DNA of 64,000 bases. It comes from Marinoscillum sp. MHG1-6. Its GTDB lineage: Bacteria > Bacteroidota > Bacteroidia > Cytophagales > Cyclobacteriaceae. Shown here piece by piece: positions 9,239 through 17,184 of the stretch. The notes beneath the pieces are model-generated. The model saw nothing but the letters and a program-made list of their open reading frames with translations. It was not told where the DNA came from and searched no databases. How positions within the stretch are numbered: the first letter of the stretch is position 1; every line of letters starts with the position of its first letter. The stretch lies in the NCBI RefSeq assembly GCF_024714475.1, contig NZ_JAMZMI010000001.1:620001-684000 (forward strand). The letters are read 5' to 3'. A program made the translations under genes and the position numbers.

Positions 9239-9260
9239 GGGGCTAACGAGCCCCTCTATA
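9239..9260 (+). terminator. Intrinsic terminator after mscL
   Basis: A six-pair stem GGGGCT/AGCCCC with loop AACG (9239-9254) is followed by TCTATATTTT. An A-run lies upstream, so it may also work for the minus-strand thioredoxin gene that ends at 9280. Confidence 0.75.
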
Positions 9261-9279
9261 TTTTAAGTCAACAATGATT

Positions 9280-9921
9280 TTAAACATCTTTCCACTTGAT
9301 GGTACATCCTATAGCTCTTTGATTCGTTACTGTAGGCTTATTTCCTGAAAGCAAGGCATTCACGGCGTCTTCCACGTAGGTTTCCTGAACGTCTGCGGCT
9401 TCTCTAGGGCTATCATCAATTGCGCCAATATATTCAACTTTGAATTTGCCGGCAGACTCTCTATTAAGAACATATACGTGTGGGGTTTTTGCCGCTCCGT
9501 AGGCTTTGGCCACTTCCTGTGTATCGTCTCGAAGATAAGGGAATGAATAACTTTTTGCTTTGGCTTGAGAAGCCATTTCATCCATGCTATCTCCCGGTTT
9601 TTGACCTACATCATTAGGGTTGATGGCAATGACCGGAAAGCCTTTACCTCTGAATTTTTTATCCAGTTCAATAACGCGGTCTTCATATAGTTTAGCGTAA
9701 GGGCAGGTATTGCAGGTAAATACAACGATAAACCCTTTGGCATCCGGGTAATCAGACAGACTTACCGTTTTTCCTGTGGTGCTAGGAAGTTTGAAGTCTG
9801 AAACGTAATCGCCAACTTCATATCCCTCCATCACATTTTCCGAGGCATTGACATATAGTACGGCCACAACCACTAGCAGACCGGTAATCATTAACATTGT
9901 CTTCTTCATAGATCGATTCAT
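9280..9921 (-). CDS. Thioredoxin-like redoxin, AhpC/TSA-type, exported
   Basis: A 213-residue protein with an N-terminal hydrophobic segment (about residues 8-25), so probably periplasmic or membrane-tethered. The thioredoxin fold follows: KLPSTTGKTVSLSDY, then FTCNTCPYAKLYEDR with a CxxC pair. The CNTC motif differs from classical CGPC, so the redox partner is uncertain. The ATG at 9921 overlaps the stop of the upstream redoxin gene in an ATGA (9918-9921), indicating coupled translation. An internal ATG at 9909 is possible. Confidence 0.8.
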   Translation of the reverse strand: MNRSMKKTMLMITGLLVVVAVLYVNASENVMEGYEVGDYVSDFKLPSTTGKTVSLSDYPDAKGFIVVFTCNTCPYAKLYEDRVIELDKKFRGKGFPVIAINPNDVGQKPGDSMDEMASQAKAKSYSFPYLRDDTQEVAKAYGAAKTPHVYVLNRESAGKFKVEYIGAIDDSPREAADVQETYVEDAVNALLSGNKPTVTNQRAIGCTIKWKDV

Positions 9922-10382
9922 TTTGAGGTAATATTATTCACTAACTCTTCCAATTCCGCTTCCGAGAATGATTTTTCATAAAAATACCTACTACCATTAC
10001 TCGCTACAATGAGTGTTGCCGGGATGGCGCCGCTCCAGGTCTTATCAATTTGTTCAACGAAATTTTTTTCATCGAGCAGATAGGATTGAGATTTAATATT
10101 TTTTTTCTGTAGCAACATTTCGGCCTTCGCTTTATCCTGAATAAAGTCTACACTTACCAGATAAACATCGACATTCGGTTTTTTACTCAAATTGTCGAAA
10201 TAGGGAAGTTCTTTTACACACGGGCCACACCAGGAAGCCCAGAAATTGATGACTGATAGATTGGTTGCATTGGGTTTCGACAATTCTGATAGTTCATCCA
10301 ATTTGATGGGAACTATTGATTGTGCTTTAAGCTGTAGAGATAAAAGCAAAATTAATACTGAAAGGCCCGTAATCTTCATCAT
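9918..10382 (-). CDS. TlpA/ResA-like exported thioredoxin
   Basis: A 154-residue secreted thioredoxin. The signal peptide is about residues 1-20 (MMKITGLSVLILLLSLQLKA, then QS). The active site is FWASWCGPCVKELPYF, the WCGPC motif of TlpA/ResA proteins, and the cis-proline is in GAIPATLI. It probably keeps exported cysteine proteins or cytochrome c haem sites reduced. It is the first gene of a two-gene redoxin operon, and its promoter must lie in the gene-free stretch to its right. Confidence 0.85.
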   Translation of the reverse strand: MMKITGLSVLILLLSLQLKAQSIVPIKLDELSELSKPNATNLSVINFWASWCGPCVKELPYFDNLSKKPNVDVYLVSVDFIQDKAKAEMLLQKKNIKSQSYLLDEKNFVEQIDKTWSGAIPATLIVASNGSRYFYEKSFSEAELEELVNNITSK

Positions 10383-10812
10383 AAGCTAAAACGAAACATG
10401 AATAACAAGGTTATCAAAAGTTTAAAAATAGCACTATTTTAATATAGCAAATAGATATGCCCTGGCATCTTTGATACGAACTTCTCATATTCTTAACATA
10501 ACGTTGGAATGTCTGGGCTGGCAACCGTTTGTGCTTAGAAGTTTTGAAACGGGAATTGGCGTGAATGGCTCTGTGCCTCAATAAATTAATAGAATTTTGG
10601 AAATCTCTTAAATCCTAAATTTTGAAAAATAGTTATTCACATTTTATCCATTTTATCCACACATTTCTAATGAAACAGTTTATCCGTCTGAAAAACAGAA
10701 AGTTAGCAACTAGATATTAAATTGGGCTATTGTGGATAAGCGCTAAGAAAAATTAAATTTAATTCTTTGAATGATCCAATTGTCGTTATCTATGAAAATT
10801 GCTGAATATGGA
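10383..10812. other. Gene-free AT-rich region with DnaA-box cluster (candidate oriC)
   Basis: 430 bp without a credible gene. It holds three perfect TTATNCACA DnaA boxes: TTATTCACA at 10633-10641, TTATCCACA at 10653-10661 and its complement TGTGGATAA at 10731-10739. A partial box, TTATCCATT, starts at 10644. An AT-rich tract (AATTAAATTTAATT) follows at about 10750-10763 and could be an unwinding element. Such clustering fits a bacterial replication origin or a DnaA-binding locus. No dnaA or dnaN is adjacent, and gene orientation does not switch here, so the origin call is inference. The promoter of the TlpA-like gene also lies here. Confidence 0.5.
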
Positions 10813-12591
10813 TTATTCCTTGGTTTGGCGTATCAATTTGGTTCTGTAAGCATTGAAAATTCGCGCTTTAGAGATGAATCCAAGGTATTTTTCCTCTTCG
10901 ATCACAGGAAGGTTCCAAGCTTGTGTTAACTCAAATTTATTCATCACAGATTGCATTTTTTCTTGAGGGCTTACGAATGCAGGGGGTTTATGCATGATGG
11001 TCTTCACCACAACATTATTCTGTTTTTCGGCGTCAAACATGATTTCCCGGATATCATCAAGCGTTACAATGCCCTGCAGCTTTTTATTTTCGTCTACCAC
11101 AGGAAAGATATTCCGCTTGCTCTTTTTGACCAGCTTGACAAGTTCAGCTAAGGAGGCATCCGGGTGAATAGAAAGGAGGTCTTTTTCAATGATCTTTTTG
11201 ATGTTGATCTGGCTAAGGATCATCATGTCACGATCATTTTGAATGATCTGTCCCTTTTCTATCAGACGCTTGGTGTAGATGGAGTGTTTTTCGAAATAAG
11301 AGATGGTAACAAATGAAAGAGCAGACACCAGCATGAGTGGGACAAATAGCATATATCCACTGGTGATCTCAGCTATCAGGAATATACCCGTCAGTGGAGC
11401 ATGAAGCACCCCACTAAGCACCCCACACATACCTACCAGGGCGAAATTGCTTGCGCTGATAGCAAGTGTTGGGAACATAATATTAATAGCCTTCGCAAAA
11501 AGAAAGCCGGTGAAGCCACCCATGAATAATGATGGGGCAAAAACTCCTCCGCTACCTCCGGATCCAATCGTAAAGGCACTTGCGATGGGCTTGGCGATGA
11601 GTATGACAAGTAGAAAAAGAAGCACCAAATACTCATTGTCTTGTGAGCCATAAAGTGGCGTAGACTCTAGTAGGTTGGTAACATTCCCAAGTAGTAAATC
11701 TTTAATGGAATTATATCCTTCTCCGTAGATTGGAGGAAAGGTGAAAACGATAAAAGCCAGCCCGAGTCCACCCAGGAGTGCCCTGAGATAAATATTCTTG
11801 ATTTTTTGAATTAGGCCCTCAACCTTAAATAGCGTGCGGAAGAAGTAGAGTGAAACCAATCCGCAGACAACACCCAGCAACGCATAAAATGGAGTGTCTT
11901 GTGCGGTAAAGGGATCAGTCAGCTTAAACGAGAAAAGGATGTCTTCTCCAAGAAGAATAATGCTTACAAGTTGGCCACATACAGAGGCAATCAGAATCGG
12001 AATGAATTTGCTGATCTTAACCTCATTGAGAATAACTTCAATGGCAAATATGACCCCCGCTATGGGAGAGTTGAATATGGCGGATATGGCACCTGCGGCA
12101 CCGCAACCAATAAGAAGCGTTCTTTTCTTGTAATCAAGATGAACCAGGCTGCCCACATTGGCGCCAATGGCAGATCCGGTAACCACGATTGGGGCCTCGA
12201 GTCCTACAGACCCACCAAAGCCAACCGTAATCGCACTTTTCAACATGTTGGAGACCATGTAGCGCTTTCTAATTCGGCTGGAACTAATCGATATGGCCCG
12301 AAGTATTCGGGTGATTCCATGTCCCGGAGTATCCCTGACGATGAAGTACCTAACCAGCACGGTAAGCAGAATACCGACAGCCGGATATACAATATATAAA
12401 TAGCTGATATTAGTAATATCTATATTCTGCTGAAGGAGATGCTGAATAAGATGGACAGAGCTTTTTAATGTAACGGCCGCTAGACCGGCAATGAGGCCAA
12501 CTATACCCGCAATAATGAGTGTAAAGTTATTATCGTTGATGTGTTTTAGTCGCCAGACTAAAAACTTCATGATCGGGTTGGACTGTTCCAT
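10813..12591 (-). CDS. ClC-family chloride channel/transporter with C-terminal CBS pair
   Basis: A 592-residue membrane protein. About ten to twelve hydrophobic segments carry the ClC selectivity motifs GFGGSVGLEAPIV (around residue 125) and GSGGSGGVFAPSLF (around residue 345). A cytoplasmic pair of CBS domains follows, about residues 450-580. Positions equivalent to the gating glutamate (GLEAP) are present. Whether it is a channel or a chloride/proton antiporter cannot be decided. The CBS pair suggests regulation by adenosine nucleotides. It starts at ATG 12591, just after a hairpin downstream of map. Confidence 0.9.
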   Translation of the reverse strand: MEQSNPIMKFLVWRLKHINDNNFTLIIAGIVGLIAGLAAVTLKSSVHLIQHLLQQNIDITNISYLYIVYPAVGILLTVLVRYFIVRDTPGHGITRILRAISISSSRIRKRYMVSNMLKSAITVGFGGSVGLEAPIVVTGSAIGANVGSLVHLDYKKRTLLIGCGAAGAISAIFNSPIAGVIFAIEVILNEVKISKFIPILIASVCGQLVSIILLGEDILFSFKLTDPFTAQDTPFYALLGVVCGLVSLYFFRTLFKVEGLIQKIKNIYLRALLGGLGLAFIVFTFPPIYGEGYNSIKDLLLGNVTNLLESTPLYGSQDNEYLVLLFLLVILIAKPIASAFTIGSGGSGGVFAPSLFMGGFTGFLFAKAINIMFPTLAISASNFALVGMCGVLSGVLHAPLTGIFLIAEITSGYMLFVPLMLVSALSFVTISYFEKHSIYTKRLIEKGQIIQNDRDMMILSQINIKKIIEKDLLSIHPDASLAELVKLVKKSKRNIFPVVDENKKLQGIVTLDDIREIMFDAEKQNNVVVKTIMHKPPAFVSPQEKMQSVMNKFELTQAWNLPVIEEEKYLGFISKARIFNAYRTKLIRQTKE

Positions 12592-12599
12592 ATTTTTAA

Positions 12600-12619
12600 A
12601 AGGCCTGGACCTGGGCCTT
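12600..12619 (-). terminator. Possible hairpin between map and the ClC gene
   Basis: AAGGCC/GGCCTT with an eight-base loop; on the minus strand it is followed by TTTAAAAAT. It lies in the 44-bp gap before the ClC start, so it may be a weak terminator for map or an attenuator. Confidence 0.35.
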
Positions 12620-12635
12620 GCCAGATTTTGTATTG

Positions 12636-13427
12636 TTAAATAAAGACTCCATTAACTTTTTTGAGTGCTTCTTCTATATAATCAAAAGTTGAAAGTATCT
12701 CAGGCTTCCCATCCACTATGGCCACATCATGTTCAAAATGCGCAGAAGGCATTCCATCTGCCGTCACGATCGTCCATCCATCTGCTTTTTGCACGACGCG
12801 TCTTGTTCCCATATTGATCATTGGCTCAATTGCTAATACCAACCCCTCTTTTAAAAGAGGGCCTCGTCCTCGTTTTCCATAGTTTGGTACCTCTGGTGAT
12901 TCATGCATCTTTTTCCCGAGCCCATGTCCTACCAGCTCGCGAACCACCCCATAGCCAAAACTCTCCGTATAGCTTTGGATGGCATAACTGATATCTCCCA
13001 TTCGGTTGCCTGCTTTCATTTGCTCAATCCCCAGATAAAGGCTATCCTTGGTTACTTTGAGCAGCTGTTTCACCTCATGTGAAATTTCCCCCACGGCAAA
13101 AGTGTAGGCATGGTCTCCATAGAAACCATTTTTTAATGCGCCGCAATCCAAACCCACAATATCTCCTTCCTCAAGCGGTCGGTTTGTAGGCAGTCCGTGT
13201 ACCACTTGCTCATTTACAGAAGTGATGATGGTATTGGGGTAATCATAGAGACCCAAAAATCCCGGTTCTGCACCATGATCCCTAATAAAGTTCTCGGCGA
13301 GTTTGTCCAGCTGAAGTGGCGTAATACCCGGCTTGATTTCTTCTGCCATCAGGCCAAGGGTTTTTGATACGATCAGGGCACTTTCCCTCATCAGTTCAAT
13401 TTCTTCTCTGGACTTGTAATAAATCAT
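12636..13427 (-). CDS. map: Methionine aminopeptidase, type I
   Basis: Removes the initiator methionine from nascent proteins. The 263-residue enzyme has the metal ligands of the pita-bread fold in order: Asp and Asp in LDCGALKNGFYGDHAYTF, His in VGHGLGKKMHESPEVPNYG, Glu in LAIEPMINMG and Glu in AHFEHDVAIVDG. No N-terminal zinc finger or insert is present, as is usual for bacterial type Ia. The ATG at 13427 follows a plausible promoter. The ClC gene follows 44 bp downstream. Confidence 0.96.
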   Translation of the reverse strand: MIYYKSREEIELMRESALIVSKTLGLMAEEIKPGITPLQLDKLAENFIRDHGAEPGFLGLYDYPNTIITSVNEQVVHGLPTNRPLEEGDIVGLDCGALKNGFYGDHAYTFAVGEISHEVKQLLKVTKDSLYLGIEQMKAGNRMGDISYAIQSYTESFGYGVVRELVGHGLGKKMHESPEVPNYGKRGRGPLLKEGLVLAIEPMINMGTRRVVQKADGWTIVTADGMPSAHFEHDVAIVDGKPEILSTFDYIEEALKKVNGVFI

Positions 13428-13451
13428 CTATTTGTTGCGCTAAAGTGGCTG

Positions 13452-13485
13452 CAAAAGTAATGAAAACAAAAAACCCCCCGAACAA
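13452..13485 (-). promoter_or_regulatory. Putative promoter of map
   Basis: On the minus strand TACTTTTG (13452-13459) matches TAnnTTTG, with a TTG at 13483-13485 at 23-bp spacing. The -33 element falls in the terminator loop of the upstream gene, so the call is tentative. Confidence 0.35.
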
Positions 13486-13494
13486 TACGGGGGG
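13474..13494 (-). terminator. Intrinsic terminator of the SPOR-like gene
   Basis: A perfect seven-pair stem CCCCCCG/CGGGGGG with loop AACAATA. On the minus strand it is followed by TTTTTTGTTTT. It lies 28 bp after the stop of the 13523 gene. Confidence 0.85.
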
Positions 13495-13522
13495 CTTATC
13501 AATATTATGAATAAAGAAATTA

Positions 13523-14131
13523 TCAGGACTTGGATACGCCTTCCAGAACTTCTTTGATGTTTACTCTTTGACCATCTTTATAAGAAACAATGAAAGCATC
13601 TTTCACTCCCATTTCTCTAAGGTACTTTTTGAAGGTATCGGCTTCCCAGTAATCACGGAAGATACCAAGGGTAAACTTGTTTAGTCCACTCTCAGTGTCC
13701 TGATTAAAGTTCTCCTGACCATCATACTTAGCCAAATCCTTTTTCGCAAATGCACCGATCTGTACTTTGAAAACCACTCCAACAGCATCATTAATTCGGC
13801 CACCCGTATCCATGGGCTTCGGCTGAGCTGCTGCTTTCTTGGCCTCTGACAATTGAGATCTCAATTCAGAGATTTGAGATTCATATTGTGCTATCTGATC
13901 GTCCTTATCCGCCAGTTTGTTATCAACGCCGGAGAGTTCGCTTTGAAGACTGCTTACCTGACCTTTCAAGGATTTGTTTTCTTCTACCAAATTCTTAAAA
14001 TCCTCAGGCTCAGCCTTTTTGAGTCTTTTTTTCCACTCTTTCTTCTCTTTCTTAGACAACTTCTGAGCAGAAGCCTCAAATGCGAATGCTACACATAATA
14101 CAAGGGCGGTTAGGAGTAGTATTCTTTTCAT
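13523..14131 (-). CDS. Exported coiled-coil protein with SPOR-like domain
   Basis: A 202-residue secreted protein. The signal peptide (residues 1-22) ends FAFEASAQ. A basic stretch comes next (KKEKKEWKKRLKK), then a heptad-rich coiled coil about residues 45-95. The C-terminal domain (about 115-190) contains VFKVQIGAFAKKD and FTLGIFRDYWEADTFKKYLREMG, the beta-alpha-beta pattern of SPOR peptidoglycan-binding domains. It probably binds the cell wall in the periplasm, perhaps at the division site. It is a single gene with its own terminator, so it is probably transcribed alone. Confidence 0.75.
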   Translation of the reverse strand: MKRILLLTALVLCVAFAFEASAQKLSKKEKKEWKKRLKKAEPEDFKNLVEENKSLKGQVSSLQSELSGVDNKLADKDDQIAQYESQISELRSQLSEAKKAAAQPKPMDTGGRINDAVGVVFKVQIGAFAKKDLAKYDGQENFNQDTESGLNKFTLGIFRDYWEADTFKKYLREMGVKDAFIVSYKDGQRVNIKEVLEGVSKS

Positions 14132-14208
14132 CTTTTAAACAATTGAATATTAATAATTTACACTTGTCCCACTAAAGTACAATAATAACTTTTAAAAAAG
14201 CAAGAATT

Positions 14209-15612
14209 CTATTTTTTGAGTGAGCCAATCATGTCCTCTGGTTTTACCCAGGCATCGAATTCGTCACTAGTCAAAAATCCAAGCTCTATGGCTGCTTTTC
14301 TTAGTGTTGTGCCTTCCTTGTGAGCCTTTTTGGCGATTTTGGCTGCTTTTTCATAACCGATGTGCGTATTAAGCGCAGTTACAAGCATTAGCGAATTTTC
14401 TAGCTTTTCTTTGATAACGGGATAGTTAGGCTCGATACCATACGCACAGTTATCGTTGAATGATTCACAGGCATCTCCGATCAATCGGGCAGAAGTCAAT
14501 AAGTTGTAAACCATCATTGGCTTGAATACATTCAGTTCGAAATGACCATACATCCCTCCGGCAGAAACTGCCACATCGTTACCAATAACTTGTGCACAAA
14601 CCATGGTAAGTGCCTCGCACTGAGTTGGGTTGACCTTTCCTGGCATGATAGAAGAACCCGGCTCATTTTCAGGAATGATGATTTCTCCTATTCCACTTCT
14701 TGGTCCTGAACATAACATTCTGATGTCGTTGCCGATCTTCATCAAGCTTACCGCCAATTGCTTTAATGCTCCATGCGTTTCAACAATGGCGTCATGGGCT
14801 GCCAAAGCTTCGAACTTATTCTTAGCAGTTACAAAAGGAAGCCCGGAATTGTCAGCTATTTTCTTGGCAACAAGTACGTCATATCCGGCTGGAGTGTTTA
14901 ACCCTGTTCCTACGGCAGTGCCTCCCAATGCGAGTTCTGACAAATGCGAAAATGTATTTTCTAATGCCTTTAATCCATGATCAAGCTGGGCAACATAACC
15001 TGAAAACTCCTGACCAAGGCTTAAAGGTGTGGCATCCATGAAGTGAGTTCTTCCAATTTTTACCACATCCATGAAAGCTTCGGATTTAGCCTTAAGCGTA
15101 TCTCTCAACTTTTTCACCTTTGGAATGGTGATATCCACTACCATTTGGTAACTGGCAATGTGCATCGCTGTTGGAAAGGTATCATTCGATGACTGTGATT
15201 TATTTACATCATCATTTGGATGGATAATTTTTTGATCGTCCGAAAGCTTTCCACCGTTGATGACGTGGGCTCGATTAGCCACGACCTCATTACAGTTCAT
15301 ATTTGACTGGGTACCACTGCCTGTTTGCCAAATAACTAATGGAAACTGATCATCAAGATCCCCTGCAAGTATCTCATCACAGACTTTCCCAATCAATTCA
15401 CATTTTTCCTTTGTGAGTACACCAAGCTCATGGTTGGCTTCAGCTGCTGACTTCTTTAGAATGGCAAAAGCTCTTACCACTTCCATAGGCATTTGCATAT
15501 TTGCTCCACCTATTTTGAAGTTGTCTCTTGATCTCTGAGTTTGTGCTCCCCAGTATTTGTCGGCAGGTACTTTTACCTCGCCCATTGTGTCGTGTTCTAT
15601 TCTGTACTCCAT
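14209..15612 (-). CDS. fumC: Class II fumarate hydratase
   Basis: Interconverts fumarate and malate in the citric acid cycle. The protein contains the superfamily signature [15 protein letters not shown] (with the flexible SS loop), [13 protein letters not shown] and the [14 protein letters not shown] and [13 protein letters not shown] segments of class II fumarases. I place the start at the ATG at 15612 (467 residues, [13 protein letters not shown]). An upstream in-frame TTG at 15624 would add four residues without support. Aspartase is an alternative in the superfamily, but the N-terminus and length favour FumC. Confidence 0.95.
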   Translation of the reverse strand: MEYRIEHDTMGEVKVPADKYWGAQTQRSRDNFKIGGANMQMPMEVVRAFAILKKSAAEANHELGVLTKEKCELIGKVCDEILAGDLDDQFPLVIWQTGSGTQSNMNCNEVVANRAHVINGGKLSDDQKIIHPNDDVNKSQSSNDTFPTAMHIASYQMVVDITIPKVKKLRDTLKAKSEAFMDVVKIGRTHFMDATPLSLGQEFSGYVAQLDHGLKALENTFSHLSELALGGTAVGTGLNTPAGYDVLVAKKIADNSGLPFVTAKNKFEALAAHDAIVETHGALKQLAVSLMKIGNDIRMLCSGPRSGIGEIIIPENEPGSSIMPGKVNPTQCEALTMVCAQVIGNDVAVSAGGMYGHFELNVFKPMMVYNLLTSARLIGDACESFNDNCAYGIEPNYPVIKEKLENSLMLVTALNTHIGYEKAAKIAKKAHKEGTTLRKAAIELGFLTSDEFDAWVKPEDMIGSLKK

Positions 15613-15804
15613 GATTTTTGGCAATGGTTATTAATTGACCGCAATATAGCAACAGTACAAATTCCATCTCCTAAAAATGGCTAATTGAGGAAGATTTCAT
15701 ATCGAGCAACTCACTAGTTATAGTGACTCGTCCCTAGAGATAGCGAGCACGCATTTGCCTATTAGTAGCAATTGAGAATTTGAGTAGATAGAACTTTTTT
15801 TGCC

Positions 15805-15827
15805 TTATTTAGATTTGCTCTAAATAA
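15805..15827 (+). promoter_or_regulatory. Palindromic operator (probable metal-responsive box) before imelysin gene
   Basis: A perfect inverted repeat, TTATTTAGA, five-base spacer TTTGC, TCTAAATAA, ends 20 bp before the ATG at 15848. It overlaps TAGATTTG (15810-15817), a match to the -7 consensus, so a bound repressor would block transcription. A near copy precedes the DUF4856 operon at 22138-22160. The architecture is Fur- or DtxR-like, but the regulator is not identified. Confidence 0.7.
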
Positions 15828-15847
15828 CAAGTTAAAAGAATTGCAAA

Positions 15848-16921
15848 ATGAGGAATGGACTGATATTGGTTTGTGTTGTTTTTACGATTTTGTCCTGTGA
15901 TGATAAAGGGGATAATCAAAGAGTGGATAACTTCGATAGAGGTCCAATGCTGACCAATATGGCAGAGAATATCATCATGCCGGCATACGCTGACTTTGCT
16001 ACCAAAACGGGTGCTTTGACAGACTCAATAGATCTACTACTTGATACCGTAACGGCAGAAAACCTGGAAGCCACACAAGCAGCCTGGCTGGATGCAAAGC
16101 TTTCATGGAAATATGCCCAGATTTTCAACTTTGGTCCGGTAGATACGGAGCTGTTAGAAGCCAACATTGATTATTGGCCGACAAGTGGGGTAGGTATAGA
16201 GAATGAAATCATGGATTTTGATGGTTCCACCACTTACCTGGATCTTGTAGGAGCAAACAAAAAGGGACTGGTAGCTGTTGAATACATATTATTTCATGCG
16301 GATTCAACAACTGTGATCGGAGAATTAAAGGAGGGCAAGCGGTTATCTTATTTGTCTGCGGTATCAAAAGAGCTGGAAACCAATGCGGATTTGATATTGA
16401 GCTTGTGGAATGGCGGTTACAAGTCTTCATTTGTAGAAAACACAGGGAATGACGTTGGGTCGAGTGCCACCGCTTTGGCTAATGAATTGATCATGCTTGT
16501 TGAGAAGATCAAAAATTATAAAGTTGCTTTGCCAGCGGGCATAAGTACCGGGGGAATTCTATCTCCACAAAGTGTGGAATCTTATTACGCCAAGGAATCG
16601 ATGGCTATGATCCTTAAAAACCTTGATGCGATTGAAGATGTATTCGCAGGCAAAGCTGGTCAGGGTTTTGATGATTATCTGGATACGCTGGCACTTGATA
16701 ATGGTGTCGAAAAACTTTCTTCAAAAATTATAGCTCAAATTGAGAAATGTCGCACCACCGCAGAGTCAATTGACGGACCACTTCAGGATGCATTGGATGC
16801 TCAGTCAGCAACCATAGAGCAGCTATTCATCGATTTGCAAGGCCTGACTGTGCTGATGAAAACAGATATGATGTCCAGACTCGGCCTGATCGTCACCTTC
16901 AGCGATAACGACGGGGATTGA
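15848..16921 (+). CDS. Imelysin-family (peptidase M75-like) lipoprotein
   Basis: A 357-residue lipoprotein. The lipobox FTILSC puts the lipidated cysteine at about residue 18. The imelysin fold is recognisable from SWKYAQIFNFGPVDT, IDYWPTS and KGLVAVEYILFH. Imelysins are outer-membrane or periplasmic proteins linked to iron regulation and uptake; most lack proven peptidase activity. The gene stands opposite a four-gene minus-strand operon encoding DUF4856, HTTM and a TonB receptor, and shares its operator. It probably acts in the same metal-uptake system, most likely iron. Confidence 0.88.
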   Translation: MRNGLILVCVVFTILSCDDKGDNQRVDNFDRGPMLTNMAENIIMPAYADFATKTGALTDSIDLLLDTVTAENLEATQAAWLDAKLSWKYAQIFNFGPVDTELLEANIDYWPTSGVGIENEIMDFDGSTTYLDLVGANKKGLVAVEYILFHADSTTVIGELKEGKRLSYLSAVSKELETNADLILSLWNGGYKSSFVENTGNDVGSSATALANELIMLVEKIKNYKVALPAGISTGGILSPQSVESYYAKESMAMILKNLDAIEDVFAGKAGQGFDDYLDTLALDNGVEKLSSKIIAQIEKCRTTAESIDGPLQDALDAQSATIEQLFIDLQGLTVLMKTDMMSRLGLIVTFSDNDGD

Positions 16922-16974
16922 AACCCAATTGAATTTATTGTCCGGACGTTTCAGTTCTAAAGAAACGGTTCGAA

Positions 16975-17181
16975 TTAATCTTCCTCGTATATCTCTTTAA
17001 CCCTTCCTACCTCTCCGGTTTCAAGTAGTACCTTGATGCCATGAGGATGTGTAGCTGATTTGGTAAGGATCCTTTCTACAAATCCCCGAGTGAGTTCATC
17101 AGTACGCTGATTGTGTTTTTCTACAATATCGACCTCTAGTCCAATACTGATGTTTTTACGTTCGGTTCCCGAAAGGTTCAT
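16975..17181 (-). CDS. ywbE: YwbE family protein
   Basis: A 68-residue protein matching the YwbE family (DUF2196) almost over its whole length: RKNISIGLEVDIVEKHNQRT, then LTRGFVERILT and the end HPHGIKVLLETGEVGRVKEI. It is probably a small beta-barrel of KOW or SH3 type. Its function is unknown. It starts three bases after the stop of the TonB receptor gene, so it is the last gene of that operon. The link may be only positional. Confidence 0.88.
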   Translation of the reverse strand: MNLSGTERKNISIGLEVDIVEKHNQRTDELTRGFVERILTKSATHPHGIKVLLETGEVGRVKEIYEED

Positions 17182-17184
17182 GTG

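Noticed and set aside
15690-15760. Imperfect inverted repeat near ACTCACTA/TAGTGACT upstream of the imelysin gene
   Set aside because: Short, one mismatch, no T-run and no second copy; not distinguishable from chance.
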